Below are positions 52,222 to 60,309 of a stretch of DNA of 64,000 bases, piece by piece. Positions within the stretch are counted from its first letter, which is position 1; the number at the start of each line of letters is the position of its first letter. A program made the position numbers and the translations under genes. The notes beneath the pieces are model-generated. The model did not search any database. It saw only the letters and a list, made by a program, of their open reading frames with translations, and had not been told where the DNA came from. The DNA is from Streptomyces chartreusis (GTDB taxonomy: Bacteria; Actinomycetota; Actinomycetes; Streptomycetales; Streptomycetaceae), in the NCBI RefSeq assembly GCF_008704715.1, contig NZ_CP023689.1:5580001-5644000 (forward strand), written 5' to 3'.

Positions 52222-52947
52222 GTGCCATTTGTGCGGCACCTGATCGGCCGGCCAGGCCAGGTCACTACGGGGAATCTGGCGCGTCACGGCTGCGCAACAG
52301 ACCAGACGCAGGTCGGCGGCGATCGCAACCCTGTGGCTGTGCATATCGACGTCAACAGCCTCATCAACATCGGCGGCACGCTCGCATCCGTCGCACTTGG
52401 TGCGGGGCTGACCGCCAGCATCAACTCCCGTGTGGCCGCCCGTACCGAAGCCAAGCAGGACCGAGATACCCTCGGTGCTCAGTTCGACGCCATGGTGCTC
52501 GCCGTTGCCGGACTCCGCGCAGCGGTTGAGGCAGACCATGTCTTGTGGAGCGGCTGGAAGGAGCAGGCACGCACATTCCTGCTGGCGGCGGTGACCGGTC
52601 TCGCCCCGGCTGCGTTCGTCAATGGCTCCGACCGTCGCGAGGTCGCCGCCGCGCTCGGCGGCGCGGGCTGGTTCCTGGCCCACGAGCGGCATCAATCGAG
52701 GGCAGCCTCGGCCGGCATAACCCCGAAGCTCGAAGCAGTCGTAGCTGCCGCCGCTCCGCTTCAGCGACATCCCAGCAGTGAAGTCGTCGACGCCGCCGAC
52801 AGACTCGTGGCGGCCGCCTTTAGCTATCACGAGTCGCGCGCCCCTCAGTACCTCGACTCAGCAGCCGCCGACTTCGGCAACGCGGTGCGCTCAGTGCTCA
52901 ACCCCGTCCCGCGGCGGCGTCTCTCGCGGCGCCGCAGCGGCCAGTAA
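52222..52947 (+). CDS. Hypothetical protein with N-terminal hydrophobic segment
   Basis: Open for 241 residues, but the first ~37 look non-native; GTG 52333 or GTG 52339 gives an N-terminus VHIDVNSLINIGGTLASVALGAGLTASI with one membrane-like helix. The rest is Ala-rich and helical, ending in an Arg-rich tail (RRRLSRRRSGQ). It could be a membrane-anchored cytoplasmic protein. No family is recognised; the start is uncertain. Confidence 0.5.
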   Translation: MPFVRHLIGRPGQVTTGNLARHGCATDQTQVGGDRNPVAVHIDVNSLINIGGTLASVALGAGLTASINSRVAARTEAKQDRDTLGAQFDAMVLAVAGLRAAVEADHVLWSGWKEQARTFLLAAVTGLAPAAFVNGSDRREVAAALGGAGWFLAHERHQSRAASAGITPKLEAVVAAAAPLQRHPSSEVVDAADRLVAAAFSYHESRAPQYLDSAAADFGNAVRSVLNPVPRRRLSRRRSGQ

Positions 52948-53106
52948 CGTCCGGGCAGCCTGGGGCGTACGCGATCGCGAGCTCTTGCGAATGCAGGCGT
53001 AGAGGGGTGTGAACCCGTGCGCCGTGAGTGATAAAACCTCGCCACGCCTCCCATGCACCGCCTCAAAGGCGAGCCTGTTCATCATTCCGGCATAGAGGGG
53101 ATCGCT

Positions 53107-53343
53107 GTGAAGTCGGTGAGGTGGTTCTTCGAAGAGTTCACCTTCAAGGGACTGCTGCTCATCCCAGCCGCGATCCTGGTGGTCGCTGCGTTCGCGGCCG
53201 TGGTCATGCTGGTGTCACCAGGTGACGGGCCACGGCGGCCAGCGGACTCACCCACCCCCACGAGCTTCACCCCCGCTTGGGAGTGCGCCCAAGACCCTGA
53301 GACAGGCGATGTTGATGACTGCTGGGAGCTGAGTACGCCGTAG
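53107..53343 (+). CDS. Small single-pass membrane protein
   Basis: 78 residues from GTG 53107, which has AGAGGGG 7 nt upstream. One TM helix at residues ~16-38 (LLLIPAAILVVAAFAAVVMLV) follows a short N-terminal helix; the C-terminal half is Pro/Thr-rich with a Cys pair (WECAQDPETGDVDDCWEL). The function is unknown. Confidence 0.5.
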   Translation: MKSVRWFFEEFTFKGLLLIPAAILVVAAFAAVVMLVSPGDGPRRPADSPTPTSFTPAWECAQDPETGDVDDCWELSTP

Positions 53344-53540
53344 TTCACGTGTCGGGCCTGCCGAGCTAGCGGGCGCGGAATGCACCGACTGGCGCCCCTT
53401 AGCGTGCCGTGCCCTTCAACGTCTTGTTCCGGCAGTGACGTCCGATGGTTGGCGTAGGGGCTAGATTGCCATTTTCGCTGAGTCGCCCGTGATGATGGCA
53501 CGGACCTGGCAGCCTATGAACGGCAACGAAAGGACCTGAG

Positions 53541-53837
53541 ATGCCCATTCTCTTCTTCGCCGCTGCTGGTGCCCTCGTGGCAGGCGGAACCGGCGGAGGT
53601 TGGTACATGTGGAAGCGTGGTCAGCAGGAAGCGGCCAAGCGGCTGCAGCATGAGGACGCCGAGGCCGCCAAGCAGGCGCTTAGAGATGCCATTGACCTTG
53701 CTGACTTGCGTAGCGAGGCGAAAGCGGCAGGCTTGGACCCGGATGAGGTCGTTGCCGGATACGAGAAGTTGCGCGACTCACAGCTGTCGACTGAGGACGT
53801 ACTCAAAAGGCTCGGCCGCGCTTCCATCACCGGCTGA
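53541..53837 (+). CDS. Small membrane-anchored coiled-coil protein
   Basis: 98 residues from ATG 53541, with AAAGGA 8 nt upstream. N-terminal TM segment (PILFFAAAGALVAGGTGGGWYMW, residues ~2-24), then a charged helix rich in Ala, Glu and Lys (QQEAAKRLQHEDAEAAKQALRDAIDLADLRSEAKA). No family is recognised. Strong RBS and consistent codon use argue for a real gene. Confidence 0.6.
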   Translation: MPILFFAAAGALVAGGTGGGWYMWKRGQQEAAKRLQHEDAEAAKQALRDAIDLADLRSEAKAAGLDPDEVVAGYEKLRDSQLSTEDVLKRLGRASITG

Positions 53838-53996
53838 ACAGCTCTTCCTCATCTGGGCCCGACCGCAGGTCCTTGGCCAGCACACTGAAACTCAGAGAGC
53901 GTGCACACGGCTTCGGAGGCTGCTCAACGCGGCAGGTCACGATCTTGCGCGTGCCAGATTGGGCGGGACGAGTCCACGGACAGTCCGCCGCTGGCA

Positions 53997-54012
53997 GACA
54001 CCGCTTTAGGAG
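53997..54012 (+). repeat. Imperfect copy of the tRNA-Arg anticodon-loop segment
   Basis: GACACCGCTTTAGGAG matches GACACCCGCTTTAGGAG at 49748-49764 apart from one missing C. It could be the far attachment site of the element that left the broken integrase, 4.2 kb away. Confidence 0.5.
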
Positions 54013-54288
54013 AGAGGCGGGGAGCTGGGGCTGACCTGGAGCTTCGATACCTGGCCGGGCTGCTGTGAACTCGAACGCAAGACACCCTCGTTGACCGTGG
54101 CTGACCCAGGCGTCTGGCACGGCAGTGGCACGAACCTCAGCCGAAGACAGTCAGCCACGACGGCGGGTGCGCTGACCGATTACGCACGCGTGTGTCTAGC
54201 TGTACCCCCGCAGGCCTCAGCCCCCTTACTGGTTTGTGTCGTCGACCAGAGTGAGTTCTGACGGCGGATCCGTGACGACGATGCGCAA

Positions 54289-54308
54289 GCCCTCAGCTTG
54301 GGAAGCTG
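54289..54308 (+). repeat. 20-bp direct repeat, copy 2 (identical to 51291-51310)
   Basis: Exact second copy of GCCCTCAGCTTGGGAAGCTG, 3.0 kb from the first, just downstream of the end of the SIR2-STAND gene. Confidence 0.75.
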
Positions 54309-54427
54309 TAACCGCCCTCTACCTGCCTCAGCGATGTTGCTCAGGTTCGTCGTGGCCTAGCTGATCGCGTGCGAATGGGCACTCGCCTCACACGGCCGTT
54401 AGGTGCCCGCCGCTTGTCTCCAGAGAC

Positions 54428-56980
54428 TCACACCACCAGGTGAAGCCAGGAAGCCTGGAACTCGTCAAGAGAATCTTTCTCTTCAGGGTAGCTGAAAGCT
54501 GGTGAAGTCCTTGCAGAGACAGTCCAATCATTCCATCGCCGGATAATCCTGAAATCTAGCTCTCCGTGTGCAGCCACCCATCTTGCACCCCATTTAAGAG
54601 TGTATCGGAAGAACGTTACGTAGGGATATTCTGAGTCTGATGCAGCTCGAGCTCGCGCTTCTTCAAGAAGCGACTCAGCCTCCAGATATGTATCCAAAAA
54701 CCCAGACTCTGGATCATTTTCATCTAGAGATTTCCTAAAAAGGACGGTGGCGAGAGTGTTTAGGGCGTAAGCATCGCCATGCTCGCGAACAGCGCGCCGA
54801 GCCCACGACGTAGCAGGAGCGTGATTGCCGAGGTTGCTTGAGGCCAGTGCCCTCTGCTCCCAATATCTTGCGTTCCATCCATATACTTCATCTTCATTGA
54901 CGTCCGCATACCACTGGAGCAGTCTGCCTGCGCCTACCCAATCGGCCAAGACTTCATGGTCCAGAAGTTGGCGGACAAGTCTATACGAGTAAGTTCGCGC
55001 ACCTATTGCCGCCGGTGACAGTTGAGATCCAAAGTGCCGAGCCATTCTAAGCGTGACCGAGTAGTTTTCTTCCTTGGTGAGTGATGTCGAAAGCAGGTAC
55101 GACCCAAATACGCGATGCCGTGGCAGCAATCGAGAATTTCGCACATGCAAGAAATCTGCGAGTACTGCATCTGCAGCCAATGCGGCATTAAGATCAGCAA
55201 GGGTCAACCCTGCGATAGTCCTTGCCGCCCCGACTGGCAAACCATATCCGAGTGCTGCCGCGATCGACGTGGCATGAAAAACGATCCTGAGTGATTCGTC
55301 CTCCAAGTCCCGATATCCGCTTACCATCCTTTCCCGGAACCCCTCCGCACCCTCAAGACGAGACATTGCGGAGAATAGGTCGCGCTTATGTTCCCGTATA
55401 AAGTAATTGATGGCTTCGCGATGGGCTGCATCGGTCAATATTCCCAGTCTATCTGCTGCTGTGAGTCTATTGACGACAGACTCGGCCTCTCTATCGGTAA
55501 TTCTGTCGCTGGTCGGAACTTCTTCGAATACCTCTCGTGGGAACCCGCGACGAAGTTCTTTTAGGCGTGAAGTCCGTTCTACCATGAGAACGTGAGCAGG
55601 TATATTCAGCTCCAAAGATCGCACAGCCAGGTGAGCGAGGTCTTGGGAAAAATCAGCGGCTCCATCGATAATCAGTAGGCTCTGTGGGTAGTGCCGCATC
55701 CACCACAGGATGGAGTTAACGTCCGGGCGAACTTCTGGGTCAAACTCGTATACCCGCCATCCGTCCTTTGCCAGTGTGGCGGCCACTCTGAGAGAAGTAG
55801 TAGATTTCCCGGTGAAACGCGACCCAGTGAGGGCGATGAACCTCTGCGAAGGCTGCTTTGCGAGGGATTGAAGGACGGCGCCCGTCGCTACTCTCTCTGC
55901 ATCTTTCCGATCGGTAATGTCAGAAGCTTTAGGCTCATGCCCTGCATAAAAATCGTGTTTCGGATCCCTCCTGTACGCTCCTGAGTTGAAATCCAAATTT
56001 CGCCACTGGTGCAAGAACTGCAGAGCGGACGGGCTCTGAATATCGGCTGCCTCTTCGGGAGTTCGCGCGACTTCTCGCGCATACTTTCCCCAGGCCTCCT
56101 TGACGAGGGCAAGGAACTGGTGAGCCCTTAGGTGTATCGCTTTGAGCCCCCAGCGAGCAAACCTTGCTTCGTCGAACTCGCTGATGCTAGGAAGAATTAT
56201 CAGGGATGGTGCGGCATCGGGGCTTGATATTCTACCCTGACCCAAGACATTTTCTAGATCGATTTCCTCTCTAAGTTTGGCTCCAATGATAATTGTGGGA
56301 GTGTCGGCATAGCGATCGGCAAAGATGTTATGCCAGCGATGCCGGAGTGATTCTGCGAGCAGATATGAGGAGATGTCGAAAACTAGATCCTTCGCGTTGC
56401 GCGTCCATGCAGTACCGTGCAGATGGACTAGTGCTACCTGATCGATGGATGGGGTCTTGTGTGCATCCACCCACGAAAGAGACAGCGGCTTCTGGATCGC
56501 ATCATCGGAAAATTCCTGGTAGGCGTGTTCGACAACGTCATCGATATTGAGGGTCCAAATGTAGCGCCAAGGGATCGCCACAAGATCGCGCTGCCATGAC
56601 GGCGGCGTGCAATCGGTGAATCGGTTCGCAAGGTATTCGGTGATCTTCTCTCCGTCTTTTGACGTAAGATCTTTTACGAGGTTGAAAACTTCGCCGAGTC
56701 GGCCTTCGGGGTCGCCAGGTATTCCATAGTCCGACGATAGTTGCTGAGCAAGGTCCCAACCGCCAGGGAGATCCCCGAGCGGTCCTTTGGCGCCTTGGCT
56801 TGCTCCGGCTCCTAGGAGCAATTGATATTGCCCTCTGACGAGGCCCCGCATCAAGGAGTCCCACTGGTCCTGAGGAAGAAGTTGAGTGGTCAATTTGATC
56901 CCCCGCAGACTAAATGATCTCTGCGCTTCACGCTCATATGTTGAGCATCGGCGGAGTGGTGGAGGTAGCGCGTAATACAT
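54428..56980 (-). CDS. SIR2-STAND-TPR protein, candidate anti-phage defence NLR
   Basis: 850 residues from ATG 56980 (GAGGGAG just upstream); TTG 56893, with GGGGG 7 nt before it, is an alternative that still keeps the SIR2 domain. SIR2-like domain at ~50-300: GAGAS (57-61), TLNIDD (143-148), VHLHGT with the catalytic His (~188) and IIIGAKLREEID. A STAND-type P-loop NTPase follows at ~375-560: TGSRFTGKST (~386) and LLIIDGAAD (~438). The C-terminal ~250 residues are alpha-helical and TPR-like (RALASSNLGNHAPATSWARRAV). In characterised SIR2-STAND proteins, sensing of phage proteins triggers NAD+ depletion; that function here is inference. Base composition is clearly AT-richer than the flanks, with ATA, AGA and TTT codons, indicating transfer from a lower-GC source. 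No partner gene is adjacent. Confidence 0.85.
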   Translation of the reverse strand: MYYALPPPLRRCSTYEREAQRSFSLRGIKLTTQLLPQDQWDSLMRGLVRGQYQLLLGAGASQGAKGPLGDLPGGWDLAQQLSSDYGIPGDPEGRLGEVFNLVKDLTSKDGEKITEYLANRFTDCTPPSWQRDLVAIPWRYIWTLNIDDVVEHAYQEFSDDAIQKPLSLSWVDAHKTPSIDQVALVHLHGTAWTRNAKDLVFDISSYLLAESLRHRWHNIFADRYADTPTIIIGAKLREEIDLENVLGQGRISSPDAAPSLIILPSISEFDEARFARWGLKAIHLRAHQFLALVKEAWGKYAREVARTPEEAADIQSPSALQFLHQWRNLDFNSGAYRRDPKHDFYAGHEPKASDITDRKDAERVATGAVLQSLAKQPSQRFIALTGSRFTGKSTTSLRVAATLAKDGWRVYEFDPEVRPDVNSILWWMRHYPQSLLIIDGAADFSQDLAHLAVRSLELNIPAHVLMVERTSRLKELRRGFPREVFEEVPTSDRITDREAESVVNRLTAADRLGILTDAAHREAINYFIREHKRDLFSAMSRLEGAEGFRERMVSGYRDLEDESLRIVFHATSIAAALGYGLPVGAARTIAGLTLADLNAALAADAVLADFLHVRNSRLLPRHRVFGSYLLSTSLTKEENYSVTLRMARHFGSQLSPAAIGARTYSYRLVRQLLDHEVLADWVGAGRLLQWYADVNEDEVYGWNARYWEQRALASSNLGNHAPATSWARRAVREHGDAYALNTLATVLFRKSLDENDPESGFLDTYLEAESLLEEARARAASDSEYPYVTFFRYTLKWGARWVAAHGELDFRIIRRWNDWTVSARTSPAFSYPEEKDSLDEFQASWLHLVV

Positions 56981-57296
56981 TGCTCCCTCTTAACAAGGAT
57001 GCCTCGCCAGCGGATTTGGTGCACGCCGAAGGGGCCGTCGCGCAAAGAGCTACTGCGTCACCCAACAGCTTGTGGAGTTGCCTGGTGTGAGCGGTCAGGC
57101 ACCATTGAGCCGTGGAGGCGACCGCTCGGCCACTCCGTAGTCTTTCTCCGGCATCAGGCGGCTGATTGCTGAGAGCGCGGCACGGGCGCCGGCCGGGCTG
57201 GAGCGGGGCGGAGACAGGAGCGCAGGCCCGGCCGGGGGCCGGGCCGCCCGCGGGGAGCGGAGCGAGCCGCCTTGAACCAGTAGAGAAAGTTGTAAC
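56981..57296. other. Intergenic region before the AICE operon, with GC-rich hairpin
   Basis: No gene seen. The inverted repeat GGCCCGGCC (57225-57233) with GGCCGGGCC (57237-57245) lies about 50 bp after the stop of the reverse-strand gene ending at 57297 and may terminate that operon. Confidence 0.5.
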
Positions 57297-57674
57297 TCAG
57301 TCGGTCACGTGGGGCTTGAAGTCGTATGCGCAGGCTGGAAGTTCGACCCTCTGCCGGTGAGCGAGCGGTAGGAAAATGACCGGCCGTACTGTCCATGTGA
57401 TGCGTGTGCTTGCCTGGTCCACCGAGACAGAGCAGGGTTCTGCGCGGAGCAGGGCACGCCTGGTCTCGATGCGGCCCTCATATAGCCACTGCCACGCTTG
57501 CTCTGACGCTGCGGCATCGAGGGCTGGGCTGATGGTGCGCAGTGCGACGGCTATCCACCTGTCTGCTTGCGTCGCTGAGTACGCGTCGAAGGAAGCGTGC
57601 AGTGCTGGCCGTTGGTCCTTGTCGAGGTTCTGAGTCCAGCACTCGCACCAGTAGCCGCGGGGGAGGTCGTTCAC
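57297..57674 (-). CDS. Hypothetical AICE protein
   Basis: 125 residues from GTG 57674, overlapping the upstream gene's stop (GTGA) and preceded by CAGGAGG. It contains two Cys and many Trp (RGYWCECWTQNLDKDQRP at the N-terminus) and a middle helical segment. It is the last gene of a four-gene reverse operon of the integrative element. No family is recognised. Confidence 0.65.
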   Translation of the reverse strand: MNDLPRGYWCECWTQNLDKDQRPALHASFDAYSATQADRWIAVALRTISPALDAAASEQAWQWLYEGRIETRRALLRAEPCSVSVDQASTRITWTVRPVIFLPLAHRQRVELPACAYDFKPHVTD

Positions 57675-58018
57675 GTGGCGCCTCCTGGCGGATAGGCGAT
57701 GAGCACATAGCGGGTGTTCTCGTCGTACAACGTGAGTTGGTAGGCCGTGCCTGTGGCGAGGTAGGTCAGGGCGCGCTCGTGCTCTGCCTCGTCGGTCAGC
57801 CAGTAGTGCCCTGGCTGGGCGTATGCGGCGTCGATCTGGTCTGTGATGTGGCTAGTGCGTTCGCGGAGCCAGCGCAGTGCAAGGCGGGGGCTGGCTGCAC
57901 CGTGGGATCCCAGCAGGATGGCGCTCGTCTGGTGCAGGGGGTAGGCGGCTGCCCAGCAGCGGTAGGCACCCCAGTTGTCCTCAGTCGATAAGAGGTTCGC
58001 GGTCGCCACTGTCAGCAC
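57671..58018 (-). CDS. Hypothetical AICE protein
   Basis: 115 residues from GTG 58018, overlapping the upstream ATPase-like gene by 7 bases. Begins ANLLSTEDNWGAYRCWAAAYPLHQTSAILLG and ends in a beta-strand-like LTLYDENTRYVLIAYPPGG. Predicted soluble. The role is unknown; tight overlap with both neighbours shows operon membership. Confidence 0.65.
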   Translation of the reverse strand: MLTVATANLLSTEDNWGAYRCWAAAYPLHQTSAILLGSHGAASPRLALRWLRERTSHITDQIDAAYAQPGHYWLTDEAEHERALTYLATGTAYQLTLYDENTRYVLIAYPPGGAT

Positions 58019-58440
58019 GGGCGGTCTCCTGGGCGGACATCCCTGTAGAGCTCCGCGGTGACGGTGTGGCCGCCGTCGCTGTCATGGACCACAACCCGGT
58101 GCGCGATCGCCGTCACCATGCCCAGGCCCCGGCCGTGCTCAGCCTCCGGCTCCTGGTGCTCAATCTTCGGAGCCGTGCCGGTGCCGCCGTCATCCGTGAC
58201 CGACAGGGCGATGACCTGCGGCGAGACAGCGAGGGCCAGGTGGAAGCTGCCGGATGTGAGGCCGCTGGCGGTGTGGAGGATCGCGTTCGCGCTCAGCTCG
58301 CTCACGATCAGCTCGGCGTCTTCCGCTAAGGGCGACCCCTGCAGGATGTCCCGCGTCCAGCGCCGCGCTCTGCTGACCTCTTCCGGAAATCCTGGGCAAC
58401 TGAGCCCCCAGACCCGAGCAGTGCTCGTATACTCGTGCAT
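58012..58440 (-). CDS. RsbW-like ATP-binding (GHKL) protein
   Basis: About 142 residues from ATG 58440, chosen for GAAGGA upstream; an in-frame start at 58470 is less well spaced. GHKL motifs: N-box ELIVSELSANAILHTASG, G1 VTDDGGTG, G2 EHGRGLGMVTAIAHR. The size matches the anti-sigma/serine-kinase-like ATPases that are very numerous in streptomycetes. Whether it controls a sigma factor is unknown. An operator-like sequence (58431-58446) covers its start codon, so it is probably repressed by the element's GntR protein. Confidence 0.82.
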   Translation of the reverse strand: MHEYTSTARVWGLSCPGFPEEVSRARRWTRDILQGSPLAEDAELIVSELSANAILHTASGLTSGSFHLALAVSPQVIALSVTDDGGTGTAPKIEHQEPEAEHGRGLGMVTAIAHRVVVHDSDGGHTVTAELYRDVRPGDRPC

Positions 58441-58446
58441 ACAAGT
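58431..58446. promoter_or_regulatory. GntR-type operator over the ATPase-like gene start
   Basis: ACTCGTGCATACAAGT matches the palindromic family ACTCGT-N4-ACGAGT with one mismatch in the right arm. A further TCGTAT lies just beside it. Confidence 0.55.
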
Positions 58447-58486
58447 TCCTTCGTGCTGGTAGGCCGCCATGTGCAGCGGGTTCGGG

Positions 58487-58912
58487 CTAGACGAGTTTCA
58501 CGCCGTCGTGGGCGCGGATAGCCGGCGGGGATGCCGCGTCAAGAGCATCCAGGACGCGGATCGCGTACGCCTCGTCGGCGAGTTCGGTGACTTCTTCGCG
58601 GGTGGCCCAGCGCAGTGCGCGGGTCTCGTCGCCTGTGGTGGGCGTGCCGTCGGCGGCCTCGCAGCGGAAGACCAGCGAGACGATCAAGCCCGTCATGTTC
58701 TTGTAGACGCCGGTGAGGGTCGCAGGGAGTGCGATCTTGATGCCGGTTTCTTCGAGGACTTCGCGCTGGAGGGCCTCGGGGATGGTTTCCTCGCGTTCGA
58801 GGACTCCGCCCGGGGGTTCCCACTTGCCGTTGTCGCGGCGCTGGATCAAGAGGGCGCGGCCCTGGGCGTCTACAACGACTCCTGCAACGCTCACGGAGTG
58901 CGGACGGTCCAT
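58487..58912 (-). CDS. Nudix hydrolase
   Basis: About 141 residues from ATG 58912 (GAGGA upstream; GTG 58918 also possible). The Nudix box is complete: G-G-V-L-E-R-E-E-x7-REVLEETGI, with REVLEE holding the metal-binding glutamates. Nudix enzymes hydrolyse nucleoside-diphosphate-X compounds; Nudix genes are frequent cargo of pSAM2-type elements (Pra/NUDIX) where they are linked to control of excision and replication. It heads the reverse operon and is divergent from the GntR gene, sharing an operator-containing intergenic region. Confidence 0.9.
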   Translation of the reverse strand: MDRPHSVSVAGVVVDAQGRALLIQRRDNGKWEPPGGVLEREETIPEALQREVLEETGIKIALPATLTGVYKNMTGLIVSLVFRCEAADGTPTTGDETRALRWATREEVTELADEAYAIRVLDALDAASPPAIRAHDGVKLV

Positions 58913-58973
58913 GCTCACGTTCCTCGGCCCTCTCGGCTGGCTAGGCTCTCCACCGTAGCAACAACACTCGCCC

Positions 58974-58989
58974 ACTCGTCTAGATACCT
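58974..58989. promoter_or_regulatory. GntR-type operator half-site in the nudix-gntR intergenic region
   Basis: ACTCGTCTAGATACCT has a perfect left arm ACTCGT and core CTAG. It lies just upstream of the RBS (AAAGGAG) of the GntR gene and suggests autoregulation. Confidence 0.6.
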
Positions 58990-59001
58990 AAAGGAGTACA
59001 C

Positions 59002-59787
59002 GTGACGTCTCTCCCGAGCCTCCTCGGCGACCTGGACCCCACGAGTGATCGTGCGGTCTTCCGGCAGATCGCCGATCAGCTGCGCGAGGCCATCGACCGT
59101 GGGCGATTCAAGGAGGGCGAAAAGCTGCCCTCCGAGGCGGAGCTTGTCGACCACTACGGAGTTTCCCGTATGACGGTCCGAAACTCCTTCTCCATCCTCC
59201 AGGGCGAGGGCCTAGTCCACGCCGAGCACGGCAAGGGCGTCTTCGTGCGACCACGACCGCCCGTGCGACGCCTCGCCTCCGACCGGTTCGCCCGGCGCCA
59301 TCGCGAGCAAGGCAAGTCCGCCTTCATCGTCGAGGCCGACGCCGCAGGCAGTCACCCCCAGGTCGACAGCCTGGAAGTCAAGGAAGAGAAGGCCAGCCAG
59401 GACATCTCCACCCGGCTCGGTTCCGTACGGCGTGTACTCGCCCGCCGGCGCCGGTACCTGCTCGACGGACGACCAGTCGAGTTCGCCACCTCCTACCTGC
59501 CCCTCGACATCGCGCGCGGAACGCAGATCGCCGAACCCAACCCCGGCCCCGGCGGCATCTACGCCCGACTCGAAGAGCTGGGCCACCACCTCGACCACTT
59601 CGAAGAGGAGATCCGCGCCCGGATGCCCTCGCCGTCCGAAGTGAAGACGCTCCGCCTGGCCGCTGGCGTGCCCGTGATCCACCTGATCCGCACCGCGTAC
59701 GACACCGCGGGGCGAGCCGTAGAAGTCTGCGACACGGTGATGGCGGCGGACGCCTACGTCCTGTCGTACCAGCTCCCGGCCACGTGA
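59002..59787 (+). CDS. GntR-family repressor with UTRA domain (KorSA/TraR-like)
   Basis: 261 residues from GTG 59002 behind AAAGGAG. Residues ~10-80 are the GntR winged helix (FRQIADQLREAIDRGRFKEGEKLPSE, then YGVSRMTVRNSF and GLVHAEHGKGVFVR). Residues ~95-255 are the UTRA effector domain. Homologues in AICEs (KorSA of pSAM2) repress transfer and replication genes, including their own promoter. The palindrome family ACTCGT-N4-ACGAGT at several promoters in this element is the likely binding site. Confidence 0.92.
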   Translation: MTSLPSLLGDLDPTSDRAVFRQIADQLREAIDRGRFKEGEKLPSEAELVDHYGVSRMTVRNSFSILQGEGLVHAEHGKGVFVRPRPPVRRLASDRFARRHREQGKSAFIVEADAAGSHPQVDSLEVKEEKASQDISTRLGSVRRVLARRRRYLLDGRPVEFATSYLPLDIARGTQIAEPNPGPGGIYARLEELGHHLDHFEEEIRARMPSPSEVKTLRLAAGVPVIHLIRTAYDTAGRAVEVCDTVMAADAYVLSYQLPAT

Positions 59788-59848
59788 GGGCCTGACCGGC
59801 GGTGGTGCGCGGGGCCGTTCTCCCGAACTCGTACACCCCAACAGGCAT

Positions 59849-59864
59849 ACTCGTATAGACGAGT
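59849..59864. promoter_or_regulatory. GntR-type operator, perfect palindrome
   Basis: ACTCGTATAGACGAGT has two exact 6-bp arms. It lies 100 bp upstream of the start of the transfer operon. Confidence 0.8.
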
Positions 59865-59921
59865 GGCCAAGTTGTGTGGCAAGGTGGTCGGTGTTCCCGG
59901 AGATCGGGTTCGAAGGCTGCA

Positions 59922-59937
59922 TCTTGTATAGACGAGT
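59922..59937. promoter_or_regulatory. GntR-type operator near the transfer operon start
   Basis: TCTTGTATAGACGAGT matches the perfect site 73 bp upstream at 14 of 16 positions. It lies directly before the RBS (GGGGAG) of the gene at 59953. Confidence 0.75.
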
Positions 59938-59952
59938 AGATGGGGAGAAATC

Positions 59953-60309
59953 TTGCGCACCATCCGTGTGGAGACCTCGGCCGCAACGATCCTGCTGACT
60001 GAGGCACCCGAGCCCAAGGTCCGCGACCGGCAGACCGGCGAGATCGCCAAGGACACCGTGAGCGGCGAGGCGCTGATGACGATCGGCGTCGTCTACATCG
60101 AGGAGGGGGAGTCGTCCCTGATCAAGGTGACCCTTCCGGAGAGCGGGGTGTCCGAGGGGCTGACGCTCGGTGCTCCGATCTCGCTGCCGGGGCTCGTGGC
60201 CCGGCCGTGGGAGAGCGTGTTCAACGGTCAGCAGCGTCACGGCATCGCGTACCGCGCCGCCGCTGTCACTCCGGCCGCGTTCCCGGCCGTCACCGGGGCC
60301 GCTGCCTGA
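59953..60309 (+). CDS. Conserved AICE hypothetical protein
   Basis: 118 residues from TTG 59953, with GGGGAG 6 nt upstream. Beta-rich sequence (RTIRVETSAATILLTEAPEPKV at the start; IGVVYIEEGESSLIKVTLPE in the middle). Proteins of this size and position precede the TraB/FtsK gene in many streptomycete integrative elements. No function known. Its stop overlaps the start of the transfer ATPase gene (TGATG). Confidence 0.75.
   Translation: MRTIRVETSAATILLTEAPEPKVRDRQTGEIAKDTVSGEALMTIGVVYIEEGESSLIKVTLPESGVSEGLTLGAPISLPGLVARPWESVFNGQQRHGIAYRAAAVTPAAFPAVTGAAA

Larger units (their letters stand above)
53838..54427. other. Gene-free stretch with two tRNA-like repeat fragments
   Basis: No convincing coding sequence. 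A short reading at ~53905-54009 ends TSPRTVRRWQTPL, which looks like an HTH tail but has no start. The stretch carries the fragment at 53997-54012 (similar to the tRNA-Arg loop at 49748-49764) and the 20-bp repeat at 54289-54308. Confidence 0.5.

Noticed and set aside
53827..54120. 97-codon reverse frame
   Set aside because: No RBS, no motif, codon use not coding-like; lies in a repeat-bearing spacer.
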